Shown here: positions 52,269 through 59,735 of the stretch, piece after piece
How positions within the stretch are numbered: position 1 is the first letter of the stretch
How the letters are laid out: each line of letters starts with the position of its first letter
Assembly (NCBI RefSeq): GCF_963676855.1
Contig: NZ_OY781460.1
Location: forward strand, 3,469,606-3,533,605
Reading direction: 5' to 3'
Length of the DNA: 64,000 bases
From: an uncultured Anaeromusa sp.
GTDB taxonomy: Bacteria > Bacillota > Negativicutes > Anaeromusales > Anaeromusaceae
The notes under the pieces: model-generated
Seen by the model: the letters and a program-made list of their open reading frames with translations, nothing else
What the model was told of the DNA's origin: nothing
The model's database searches: none
Position numbers and translations under genes: made by a program

Positions 52269-53453
52269 CTACTCATTCCATCCGCATTTCATAAATGCCT
52301 GCTGCAAATCTGCGATAATGTCTTCTGCGTCTTCCAGGCCCACGCTAAAGCGTAAATGACCGTTCTGAAACTCCGCAGGATAAAAGGAATTGCGCTCATC
52401 CTCTGGCCCGGTAAAAACGATAAGACTTTCATCGTGTCCAATCGATACGGCTGGCACAATCAGTTGCAGCGCATTCACAAAGCGATTGTGCACATCCACA
52501 TCCCCTTTCAGACCAAAGGCCAGCACCCCTGAAAACAGCTTCATCTGTTTTTTAGCAATTTCATGCTGCGGATGACTGGTCAGCCCCGGATACGCTACAA
52601 AAGAAACTGCCGGGTGGCCCTCTAAAAACCAGGCTACTTGCAGTGCGTTTTCACTATGCTGGCGCATCCGCAACGGCAGTGTAGATGCGCCGCGCATAAT
52701 CAACCAAGCATTAAACGGGCTGATAACGCCGCCTAAATTCACCATGGCCTGTCGCTTAATTGCATCAATCAACTCGGTTCGTCCGATTACGGCGCCCCCC
52801 ATGGCATCACCATGCCCATTGATATACTTAGTCAAGCTATGAATGACCAAGTCCGCCCCTAACGCCAGCGGCTGTTGCAGATACGGTGAAGCAAAGGTGC
52901 TGTCTACGCTCAGCAAAGCACCCGCCTCCTTAGCAATCGCCGCCAAGGCTGCAATATCGCTGACACGTGTTGTTGGATTGCCTGGCGTTTCGATATGAAT
53001 CAACCGCGTATGGGGACGCACAGCCTGGCGCACCGCGTGAAGATCGGTAGTATCCACCAGAGATACTTCAATGCCATACTTATCCGGGAAATATTCTTTT
53101 AGTAATCTGTACACCGCGACGTACGATACGTCGGTGCAGATTACATGAGCATCCTTGTCTAAAAAGGTGAAAAAAACTCCAGCCAAGGCGGCAACCCCGC
53201 TGCCCAAAACCACACAGTCCTCGCCGCCTTCCAAGACTGCTAATTTTTCTTGAAGATAGATTTGATTGGCTGAAGTGGTGCGCGTATACAGCAATTGGTT
53301 CGGATCACTCCAGTTCAGTTTCGAAGCGTCTTCCGGCAATAAATAGCTATTGGCCATCGTCAAAGGTCGCCGAATAGCGCCAGTCTCCTTGTCAATGCCG
53401 TTACCTGCATGAATGCATTGGGTGGAAAATTGTCTGGTTTCTTTCTCTGTCAT
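52269..53453 (-). CDS. Cys/Met-metabolism PLP enzyme (MetB/MetC/methionine-gamma-lyase family)
   Basis: 394 residues. PLP lysine in HSLTKYINGHGD, with YTRTTSANQ and VDSTFASPYLQQPLALGAD. The substrate-defining tyrosine of the gamma-lyase group is at LYTRTTSA, but sequence cannot separate cystathionine gamma-synthase, beta-lyase and methionine gamma-lyase. The Cys/Met family is assured. Own leader directly upstream. Followed by three QueG-like genes, so it may release thiol or sulfide from an amino-acid conjugate. Confidence 0.85.
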   Translation of the reverse strand: MTEKETRQFSTQCIHAGNGIDKETGAIRRPLTMANSYLLPEDASKLNWSDPNQLLYTRTTSANQIYLQEKLAVLEGGEDCVVLGSGVAALAGVFFTFLDKDAHVICTDVSYVAVYRLLKEYFPDKYGIEVSLVDTTDLHAVRQAVRPHTRLIHIETPGNPTTRVSDIAALAAIAKEAGALLSVDSTFASPYLQQPLALGADLVIHSLTKYINGHGDAMGGAVIGRTELIDAIKRQAMVNLGGVISPFNAWLIMRGASTLPLRMRQHSENALQVAWFLEGHPAVSFVAYPGLTSHPQHEIAKKQMKLFSGVLAFGLKGDVDVHNRFVNALQLIVPAVSIGHDESLIVFTGPEDERNSFYPAEFQNGHLRFSVGLEDAEDIIADLQQAFMKCGWNE

Positions 53454-53494
53454 CGTTCTTCATCCTTTCCTCTGAGAAATGCTTTATTTAACAA

Positions 53495-53552
53495 TAAAGG
53501 CGAAGCAAAGGGTTTTCTTCCCTTGCTTCGCCTTCCGTTTGCGGATCAGCTT
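53495..53552 (-). promoter_or_regulatory. Leader/attenuator motif overlapping the hydrolase stop codon
   Basis: Reads AAGCTGAT, small hairpin CCG-CAAA-CGG, then AAGGCGAAGCAAGGG pairing with CCCTTTGCTTCGCCTT. The conserved TGA is the stop codon of the upstream hydrolase gene, so the two share bases. Confidence 0.8.
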
Positions 53553-54337
53553 CCTATTTTTATTTGTGTTTGTTTATCCAACCAATCTCCAAAAAGCGCC
53601 TGCAACTGTTCCTGATGCCCTTGGGCACCATGAGCAAAGCGAGTCACCGCCAATTCTTTGGGAGCGCCATAGGCCTCATATAATTCCTGCGAACCCGCAA
53701 GCGGCACCACCACATCTTCTGTGCCATGCACAATAAAAAGCGGCGTATCCAAAGCGGCTGCTGTTTGAATCGGTTGATACTGATTTTTTACTAAGTCCTG
53801 AACAAATTGCGGCCCCAAGGAAAAAGCCTTTTCAAAGAAATTAGCAACGGTTTCACCTTGCAGCGCTTTGCTCCACAATTCCGGCCCTAGAATCACATCC
53901 CGGAAATTTTCGATCGCCTTGGTTACTGGCGCAAAAAGCATGCGCCCGGCAATTCGTACGTCTGCCGGATGCAAGAGCGTCACCAAGCCGCCAAGACTGT
54001 GCCCATAAAGAATTACCGGTGAATCCTTCCAGTGTTCCTGGTCTTTGACCCAAGCCACTACATTGGCTAAGTCTTCTCGCCAACCGCTGACCAACGTATC
54101 GGCCTCAAAGGTGCCATCGCTGTCTCCAGAGCCCAGAAAATCAAAACGAACTACAGCATAGCCCAGTTTTTCCAAATACGAAGCCAAATGCACTGTCAGA
54201 TGATTATAGCCTACTTTATTGCCTGTAAAACCGTGACTGCACACAACCACAGGCGTCCCTGGCCGAAACGAGTCCGGCTGATGCACCATGGTTGAAAGGC
54301 GTCCGCCACGGCTGGTAATCCACACATGATCTTTCAT
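53546..54337 (-). CDS. Alpha/beta hydrolase
   Basis: 263 residues, single-domain serine hydrolase. Nucleophile in YGHSLGG near residue 113, aspartate in HGTEDVVV and histidine in FAHGAQGH give the triad; CSHGFTGNK supplies the oxyanion hole. Family members are esterases or thioesterases of unclear substrate. It carries its own leader upstream and another downstream, which places it in the sulfur regulon; a thioester or ester of an organosulfur compound is conceivable. Confidence 0.83.
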   Translation of the reverse strand: MKDHVWITSRGGRLSTMVHQPDSFRPGTPVVVCSHGFTGNKVGYNHLTVHLASYLEKLGYAVVRFDFLGSGDSDGTFEADTLVSGWREDLANVVAWVKDQEHWKDSPVILYGHSLGGLVTLLHPADVRIAGRMLFAPVTKAIENFRDVILGPELWSKALQGETVANFFEKAFSLGPQFVQDLVKNQYQPIQTAAALDTPLFIVHGTEDVVVPLAGSQELYEAYGAPKELAVTRFAHGAQGHQEQLQALFGDWLDKQTQIKIGS

Positions 54338-54371
54338 TGCAATTCCCCCTTAGGAACTTTTTCTGCAAATA

Positions 54372-54416
54372 AAGAAAAGGCTAAGAAACCTTAGCCTTTC
54401 GTCCTCGAATCAACTA
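54372..54416 (-). promoter_or_regulatory. Leader/attenuator motif before the hydrolase gene
   Basis: Shortest copy: AGTTGAT, small hairpin TCG-AGGA-CGA, then AAGGCTAAGG pairing with CTTAGCCTT and TTCTTT. A TTGACA box lies at 54459-54454 but no good -10 goes with it. Confidence 0.65.
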
Positions 54417-54470
54417 ATGCGCCTTCACTTTATTTTTTACTATGGTATCACGATGTCAAACATGAGTCAA

Positions 54471-54794
54471 TCAAATTCCGCCCAAGCGCAATAACCCCAT
54501 AACGCCAAGGCCTGCAGCCATCGTCCATACAGCCTGGCTGGTCCTCCACGCTACCCAGGCAGCCGCTGCGCCTGCTACAAGATAGCTGTTATGCCAAGAC
54601 ACATCGATCTGTCCTTGCGGTAGAAGCAAAGCCGGCACCACCAGCGCCGCCAAAATACCTGTAGGCACCTGCGCCGTCCAACGCTCCAAGCCTTTCGGCA
54701 AACCTGTCAGACGCAACAGCAGAAAGCTCCCCACCCGCGTAGCATACGTAGCAACAGCCATCACCAGAATGATCAGCCAGTATTCTTCACGCAT
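54471..54794 (-). CDS. azlD: Branched-chain amino acid exporter small subunit AzlD
   Basis: 107 residues from the start at 54794 (AGAAGGAGAG upstream). Three or four hydrophobic spans; the family motif ATYATRVGSFLLLRLTGLP is near the N-terminus. Works with AzlC to export branched-chain amino acids. Overlaps the azlC end by eight bases. Confidence 0.9.
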   Translation of the reverse strand: MREEYWLIILVMAVATYATRVGSFLLLRLTGLPKGLERWTAQVPTGILAALVVPALLLPQGQIDVSWHNSYLVAGAAAAWVAWRTSQAVWTMAAGLGVMGLLRLGGI

Positions 54795-55497
54795 TTTGCT
54801 TCTCTCCTTCCAGACATCCGCCGACAAAAGCGGCCGCTACCGTAGCCAGGAGCAAATACCATTTCCCCGGCAAATATAACGAACCAACTACAGAAATAAC
54901 GGCTCCTGTCAGCGCCGCCGCCAAGCCCGGCTTGTGACGCAAACGTGGCATCAGCATAGCTAAGAAGGTAGCCGGCATGACAATATCCAGCCCCCAGGCC
55001 AAAGGATCTCCTAGCTGGCTGCCTACCGCTACGCCTAAGGCCGTCGAAACAGCCCAAGTACAGTAGCCAGCGGCATTGCTGCCCCATTGATAGGCCGGTT
55101 GATAACCATGCGTGGCAATACGACTTACGGTCACTGCATAGGTTTCATCTGCCATGCCAAACGCCAGCAGCGCCTGCTGCCAAAAAGGAAGCTTTAAGAC
55201 GTAAGGTGCAATGGATGCGCCCATTAACAAATGACGCAAATTGACAAGGAGTGTGGTTAATCCTAGTACGCTCCAAGACACTACGCCCTGGCCCAGCAGC
55301 AAAATAGCAAAGAATTGCGCCGCTCCAGCAAAAACCAACAACGACATGCCCATGGTTTCTGCCGGCGTCAGTCCAGCGCCCAGGGCCAGCATGCCAAAAG
55401 TAAGACCAAACGGAAATACGCCCAGCATCAGCGGCGCCGTATCTTTCATACCCAGACAAAATTCTTTTCGCCAGGCACTATCAACACACTCTAGCAT
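54787..55497 (-). CDS. azlC: Branched-chain amino acid exporter large subunit AzlC
   Basis: 236 residues from the ATG at 55497; the adjacent ATG at 55500 is slightly close to the ribosome-binding site. About seven spans with the AzlC motifs PLMLGVFPFGLTFGMLALGAG and LRHLLMGASIAPY. Exports leucine, isoleucine or valine, perhaps also methionine in some species. Divergent from a MocR regulator. Confidence 0.9.
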   Translation of the reverse strand: MLECVDSAWRKEFCLGMKDTAPLMLGVFPFGLTFGMLALGAGLTPAETMGMSLLVFAGAAQFFAILLLGQGVVSWSVLGLTTLLVNLRHLLMGASIAPYVLKLPFWQQALLAFGMADETYAVTVSRIATHGYQPAYQWGSNAAGYCTWAVSTALGVAVGSQLGDPLAWGLDIVMPATFLAMLMPRLRHKPGLAAALTGAVISVVGSLYLPGKWYLLLATVAAAFVGGCLEGEKQNA

Positions 55498-55558
55498 CAT
55501 TTTCCCTCCTGATTTTGCATTTTGTATTTTCTTGTATTTGCATCTTACCAAGAAGGAT

Positions 55559-55582
55559 TTAAATTGGAAATAGCCAATTTAA
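55559..55582. promoter_or_regulatory. Candidate MocR operator
   Basis: Perfect nine-base inverted repeat TTAAATTGG-aaatag-CCAATTTAA in the divergent azlC/MocR spacer. A second imperfect repeat (AGATATT/AAATATCT) follows at 55582-55601. Position between divergent genes suggests control of both. Confidence 0.5.
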
Positions 55583-55625
55583 GATATTCAAAGAAATATC
55601 TGGCTTTTTTCAGGAGGAACAGAAA

Positions 55626-57131
55626 ATGGACTTAACCAATTTTTTGCAAACTCAATTACAATCCTCGTCTTCTCTGCCGCTTTATAAACAGTTGTCTCTG
55701 GCGCTAACAAAAGCCATTGAAACTGGCCAACTTCGCAACGGCCAGCGCCTGCCGCCGGAACGACGCCTGGCAGAAGACCTGCGTCTCAGCCGCACTACCA
55801 TTGTCAATGCGTACCGTCTCCTGGAACAAAACGGCAACGTATCTTCGCGCATCGGCAGCGGCACCTATATCGGTGAGGACGCCGCTTCCGCCCCCCTGCC
55901 ACCGATGCCTTGGAACCAGCTCTTGCTGCCGCATTTGAGCAGTCCCCTTTCCTCAATTTTGCGCAGTCTTTTGGCCATTCCCGCTGCTGCTGACAGCATT
56001 TCCCTAGCCGCCGGCATGCCGGATCCTGCGCTATACCCCCTAGATATGCTGCAACAACTACAGCAACCGGTTCCCGCCTCCGAACTTGGCTATCTGCCGA
56101 TCGAAGGGTATGCGCCTTTGCGTCAGGAGCTGGCGGCTTGGCTAGCAAACCGCCAGCTTCACTTAGACGCGGAAGATATCATGATTCTCAGCGGCTCTCA
56201 ACAAGGTCTGTATCTTCTATGCAAATGCTTTATCTCTCCCGGTGATAGTATTGTCGTCGAATCGCCTACCTACTTGGGGGCCATTCAAGTCTTCCAGGCA
56301 GCTGGCGCCCGCCTCCTCACGCTCCCCGGTCCCTTGAACAGCCAGTCGCTGCCTTTCTTGGAGGACTACCTTGTCCGCTACCGCCCCAAACTATTCTATC
56401 TGGGCTCCTCCTTCCAAAATCCTACCGGCCGCAGTCCCGACGCCTCAGTATGCCAAAAGTTTCTAGACTTGGCCGCCAAGTATCATCTGGTCATTGTGGA
56501 AGACGACGCCTATGGACATCTACACTACGAAACGCCCGCCCCGCAGCCTTTAAAAAGTCGTGACCACTACGGCGGCGTTCTGTATCTAGGGTCTGCCTCC
56601 AAAATCTTTTTCCCTGGTTTACGTACCGGCTGGCTGGCAGCGCCGCGGGAAGTACTAAATCGCCTGGCCGAAGAAAAACAGTACGCCGATCTGCACAGCA
56701 ACAATCTGGCGCAGCTATGTCTGGCAGAATATATGCGCTCCGGTAAAGCGGACGCTCATTTGTGCCACATCCGCGGCCACTACCAGCGCCGCCGTGATGC
56801 ATTAGCGCAAGCTCTTAAACGCCATTGCAGCGCAGATCTTGCTTTTGAATTACCCCTCGGCGGCTTCTATCTTTGGTGCCGTCTCAAAGGAGAAGGTTCT
56901 GCCCAGGCTCTTCTATACGAAGCCGCCCGACAAGGCGTGTCCTTTGTTCCAGGTGAAGCCTTTTACGCTGACCGAGCCGGTACGGATTATTTTCGTCTGT
57001 GCTTTGCCACTCATGACGAAGCCGCTATGGAAATTGCCGCCCAGCGCTTAGGGCAAGCCTTGCGCAATCTGCGCAAGCACCCGCGCCGCCATACCATCCC
57101 CGCTTTTCGCTCCGGCCAACCAATTCTCTAA
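55626..57131 (+). CDS. MocR-type regulator (GntR helix-turn-helix fused to aminotransferase domain)
   Basis: 501 residues. The N-terminal GntR domain spans about 15-85 (LPPERRLAEDLRLSRTTIVNAYRLL). Residues 125-490 are a PLP aminotransferase fold with AAGMPDPALYPLD, FQNPTGR, VEDDAYGHLHYE and the PLP lysine in GSASKIFFPGLRTGW. Such proteins use PLP adducts as signals. Divergent from azlCD, which it probably regulates. Start follows CAGGAGGAAC. Confidence 0.9.
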   Translation: MDLTNFLQTQLQSSSSLPLYKQLSLALTKAIETGQLRNGQRLPPERRLAEDLRLSRTTIVNAYRLLEQNGNVSSRIGSGTYIGEDAASAPLPPMPWNQLLLPHLSSPLSSILRSLLAIPAAADSISLAAGMPDPALYPLDMLQQLQQPVPASELGYLPIEGYAPLRQELAAWLANRQLHLDAEDIMILSGSQQGLYLLCKCFISPGDSIVVESPTYLGAIQVFQAAGARLLTLPGPLNSQSLPFLEDYLVRYRPKLFYLGSSFQNPTGRSPDASVCQKFLDLAAKYHLVIVEDDAYGHLHYETPAPQPLKSRDHYGGVLYLGSASKIFFPGLRTGWLAAPREVLNRLAEEKQYADLHSNNLAQLCLAEYMRSGKADAHLCHIRGHYQRRRDALAQALKRHCSADLAFELPLGGFYLWCRLKGEGSAQALLYEAARQGVSFVPGEAFYADRAGTDYFRLCFATHDEAAMEIAAQRLGQALRNLRKHPRRHTIPAFRSGQPIL

Positions 57132-57226
57132 GGGAACCGCCCATTAAATGATTGAACAAGAGAATCGGAGGGTGCGAAGGAGTGGAACGGAACTCAGAGG
57201 AGTAATGCGTGGAAACGAATGAGACT

Positions 57227-57407
57227 ACGGTGGCCGTGACTGTGTTTGAGACTTTTTTGGAGCAAGACGGTCCACAGGACGCAAAAACAGGAGACGGCGG
57301 AGAAAAGTTCCGTATGTCTGAGCGCCAGCGAGTTCGCGGAACTGCCGTCGACTCCTGTTTTTGCGAGTCGCGCGGAAATCTTGTCTCAAATACAGTTATG
57401 CCGCCGT
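57227..57407. repeat. Large palindromic repeat, copy B
   Basis: Shares TTTGAGACTTTT, AGCAAGACGGTCC, AGCGAGTT, AACTGCCGTC and AAATCTTGTCTCAAATACA in order with copy A, and folds the same way. Inner stem GCAAAAACAGGAG/CTCCTGTTTTTGC. Confidence 0.65.
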
Positions 57408-57487
57408 TTATGCAGAAGCTCCTGGTCCTTGATAACTCCAGGTTTTTCATCCGTTAAAACTTATAAATTCTGGTATATTAAAGAAAG

Positions 57488-57525
57488 AGCTGTGGCCGAC
57501 TTGCAAGCAAGTCAGCCACAGCTCT
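57488..57525 (+). terminator. Strong hairpin, possible terminator
   Basis: GAGCTGTGGC...GACTTGC AA GCAAGTC...GCCACAGCTC forms a 17-base-pair stem with one bulge. Followed by TCTTCGATTTTCG, a weak T-run. It could end the MocR transcript from the left. Confidence 0.5.
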
Positions 57526-57691
57526 TCGATTTTCGTTTATACAGCAGAACCGCTTCTCGCAGTCCTCCTGCGCACCCTCCGAATTTCAGTAGACATCGGT
57601 CTATGCCATCCATGGCGCAACCGACCCTAGGCACATCACGTGCCGTCGCCGCGACTCTTGTTCAAAGCCCCATCATAGCCTCGTATCTTTT

Positions 57692-58213
57692 TTACGCCAG
57701 GAGCAGGCGCTTCTTGCCCGACTCCTGCCAACTGTAGACCTTCATCCGGCCAGATACGCCCTGAGTCGTAAATACACCTTGAAATGCTTTGATGTCATCC
57801 ACGCTTGCACTGACAGACCCCACAGCCACTACCAATTGGCCGTCTTGCAGCGTTGCTGTCAAGGGAGTCTTACGGGAAACCGCAGACACAGGCACCCGCC
57901 ACAGCGTCTGTTGCCGATGCGGCAGCCAAGCCTCGACATAACCGCCGTCAAAGCGAAGCTGCAGCCAAATCGGCCCCCGCTCCGTATCCAGATACATCGT
58001 CAAAACCGAACCGCTTTCTACACTGCGCAAATCATACAATTCCAATTTTCCAGAAGCAGGTGCTTCCAGAAAAGAATAATCCAATGGCTCCATAGTGGCA
58101 GCAGCAGCCACACTCATCTCTTGTTCTTCCTGCAGCACCGCTTGTGCAGAAACAACCGGCAAAAACAAAAAGCTCACCGCTAGCCCCAAACAAAGCCCTA
58201 CCGTCTTTCTCAT
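57692..58213 (-). CDS. Secreted protein of unknown function
   Basis: 173 residues with a clear signal peptide (VGLCLGLAVSFLFLPVVSAQA). The mature part has alternating hydrophobic/charged strands (SVLTMYLDTERGPIWLQLRFDGGYVEAWLP), suggesting a beta-rich periplasmic domain. No motif or family recognised. Monocistronic, with no leader motif. Confidence 0.65.
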   Translation of the reverse strand: MRKTVGLCLGLAVSFLFLPVVSAQAVLQEEQEMSVAAAATMEPLDYSFLEAPASGKLELYDLRSVESGSVLTMYLDTERGPIWLQLRFDGGYVEAWLPHRQQTLWRVPVSAVSRKTPLTATLQDGQLVVAVGSVSASVDDIKAFQGVFTTQGVSGRMKVYSWQESGKKRLLLA

Positions 58214-58343
58214 TCGTACTTCCTTCCTTACTCAACCAACCATTTCTTACACGCTAAAACTTGGCCCAAACCTTGCCATCTTTACCATTTTATGCGTCAC
58301 CGTTGGTCGGAGTCAAGGAAAATACTACACTCGGTCCCCTCCG

Positions 58344-58817
58344 TTATTTCACCTCTACCACCTGTCCGCCTGTGAGCTTCTGCAATTGCTGGCTTGTCAC
58401 GCGAAATACGGCAAAAGGCGAACCTGCAGCCGCCCAAAGTTCGGCGTATTGAAAGAGGTCTTCGTCCAGCAGGCACGGAATATCCTCTATATGCCCTACC
58501 GGCGGAATACCGCCAATGGCAAAGCCGGTATGCTCCAATACATAGTTCGCATCCGGCTTGCGCAGGGCCTCGCCAAAATACTTGGCTACCTTGCGCTCGT
58601 TAATGCGGTTAGCACCGCTGGCTACCACCAAAAACGGCATGCCGCTCTTCTTGCCTTGAAAAACAATAGACTTGGCAATCTGCCCTACCTCGCAGCCAAT
58701 CGCCGCAGCCGCCTCCGCCGCTGTCCGCGTCGTTTCTTCCATATTCCGCACTTGCAACGGCAGCCCGGACGCTTCCAATACTTGCCTCACTCTGCCGACG
58801 CTTGTCTTTTCCTCCAT
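58344..58817 (-). CDS. YbaK/EbsC-type aminoacyl-tRNA deacylase
   Basis: 157 residues from the start at 58817 (ATAGGGAGGGG upstream). YbaK fold with AKSIVFQGKKSGMPFLVVASG, NERKVAKYFG and the loop GFAIGGIPPVGH, which carries the active region. The family removes wrongly charged Ala or Cys from tRNA. Which tRNA is edited is not clear. Confidence 0.88.
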   Translation of the reverse strand: MEEKTSVGRVRQVLEASGLPLQVRNMEETTRTAAEAAAAIGCEVGQIAKSIVFQGKKSGMPFLVVASGANRINERKVAKYFGEALRKPDANYVLEHTGFAIGGIPPVGHIEDIPCLLDEDLFQYAELWAAAGSPFAVFRVTSQQLQKLTGGQVVEVK

Positions 58818-59044
58818 AAAACACCCCTCCCTATCTCTCATCGCACACAAACTATTACAATAATGTTATTATATCACAATTCGTTTTTGGTTTTTGTTAT
58901 TTTATTTGAAGTATTTGCTTCCCCTTCCTTCTTTCCCCCAAAAATTATTCACTTCCCAAATACGATATGATACAATGGCCTAATGAAGTTATTGTTAGAT
59001 AGGAAGCCGCCGCTTTGTGGTTTCTTAAAAGAAGGAGCTTTATT

Positions 59045-59644
59045 ATGGAACTGCTTAAAGAACGCATTCGCCAGGAAGGCCTGGTTCTAGAAAACCGCAT
59101 TTTAAAAGTTGATTCGTTCCTCAACCAGCAAATTGATCCTGTTTTAATGATGGCGCTAGGCGAAGAATTCGCCAAGCGCTTCGCCGCTGAAGGCGTACAG
59201 CGCATTTTCACTATAGAAGCCTCCGGCATTGCCATTGCTTTGCCTACGGCGCTGCGCATGGGCGTCCCTCTGGTATTCGCCCGCAAAGTACGCTCAACCA
59301 CCATGAATGATCAAGTATACTCTACACAAGTCCATTCTTACACTAGAAACCTCACCAGCGACGTCATTGTATCCAAACGCTTCCTGCCGCCTGGTGAAAA
59401 GGTACTGATCATCGATGATTTTCTGGCGAACGGAGAAGCTGCTTTAGGTTTGGCCGAGCTGGTACGCCAAGCAGGCAGCAAAGTTGTTGGCATTGGCATT
59501 GCCATTGAAAAGTCCTTTCAACCCGGCGCCGCCAAAATCAAAAAAGCCGGTTACCGTCTGGAATCACTGGCGCGCATTGCCGACTTCAAATCTGGCCAGG
59601 TTCGCTTTGTAGGCGAAGAACCGTCGCCAGATGTTTCAATCTAA
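59045..59644 (+). CDS. xpt: Xanthine phosphoribosyltransferase
   Basis: Converts xanthine to XMP, 199 residues from the start at 59045 (AGAAGGAG upstream). The PRPP-binding motif is VLIIDDFLANGEA near residue 122, and FARKVRSTTMNDQVY is typical of Xpt. Convergent with the xanthine permease gene. No purine riboswitch pattern was seen in the 70-base leader. Confidence 0.93.
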   Translation: MELLKERIRQEGLVLENRILKVDSFLNQQIDPVLMMALGEEFAKRFAAEGVQRIFTIEASGIAIALPTALRMGVPLVFARKVRSTTMNDQVYSTQVHSYTRNLTSDVIVSKRFLPPGEKVLIIDDFLANGEAALGLAELVRQAGSKVVGIGIAIEKSFQPGAAKIKKAGYRLESLARIADFKSGQVRFVGEEPSPDVSI

Positions 59645-59683
59645 AAAAGCAGATCAAAGATTACAAAATACAAAATTTAAAAA

Positions 59684-59720
59684 CGAGGGGCTTTGCCAAA
59701 ACAGCAAAGCCCCTCGTTTT
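59684..59720. terminator. Bidirectional terminator between xpt and the xanthine permease
   Basis: Stem CGAGGGGCTTTGC/GCAAAGCCCCTCG with an eight-base loop, flanked by A-run and T-run. Confidence 0.85.
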
Positions 59721-59735
59721 ATGTTGTAACACAGC

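Larger units (their letters stand above)
57163..57585. repeat. Element bounded by 20-base inverted repeats, containing palindromic repeat copy B
   Basis: Ends AATCGGAGGGTGCGAAGGAG (57163-57182) and CTCCTGCGCACCCTCCGAATT (57565-57585) are near-perfect inverted repeats. Inside lies the large palindrome 57227-57407, related to 28216-28384. No transposase frame is present. This covers most of the 560-base gap 57132-57691; the remainder shows no gene. Confidence 0.5.

Noticed and set aside
57209..57457. Open frames inside the palindromic repeat at 57227-57407
   Set aside because: They arise from the repeat sequence, are on both strands and have no start signals or family features.
58095..58970. 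291-codon open frame on the plus strand
   Set aside because: It runs antisense through the secreted-protein and YbaK genes and shows no domain or start signal.
58961..59044. Purine riboswitch before xpt
   Set aside because: The leader is only about 70 bases and lacks the paired loops and junction of the purine aptamer.
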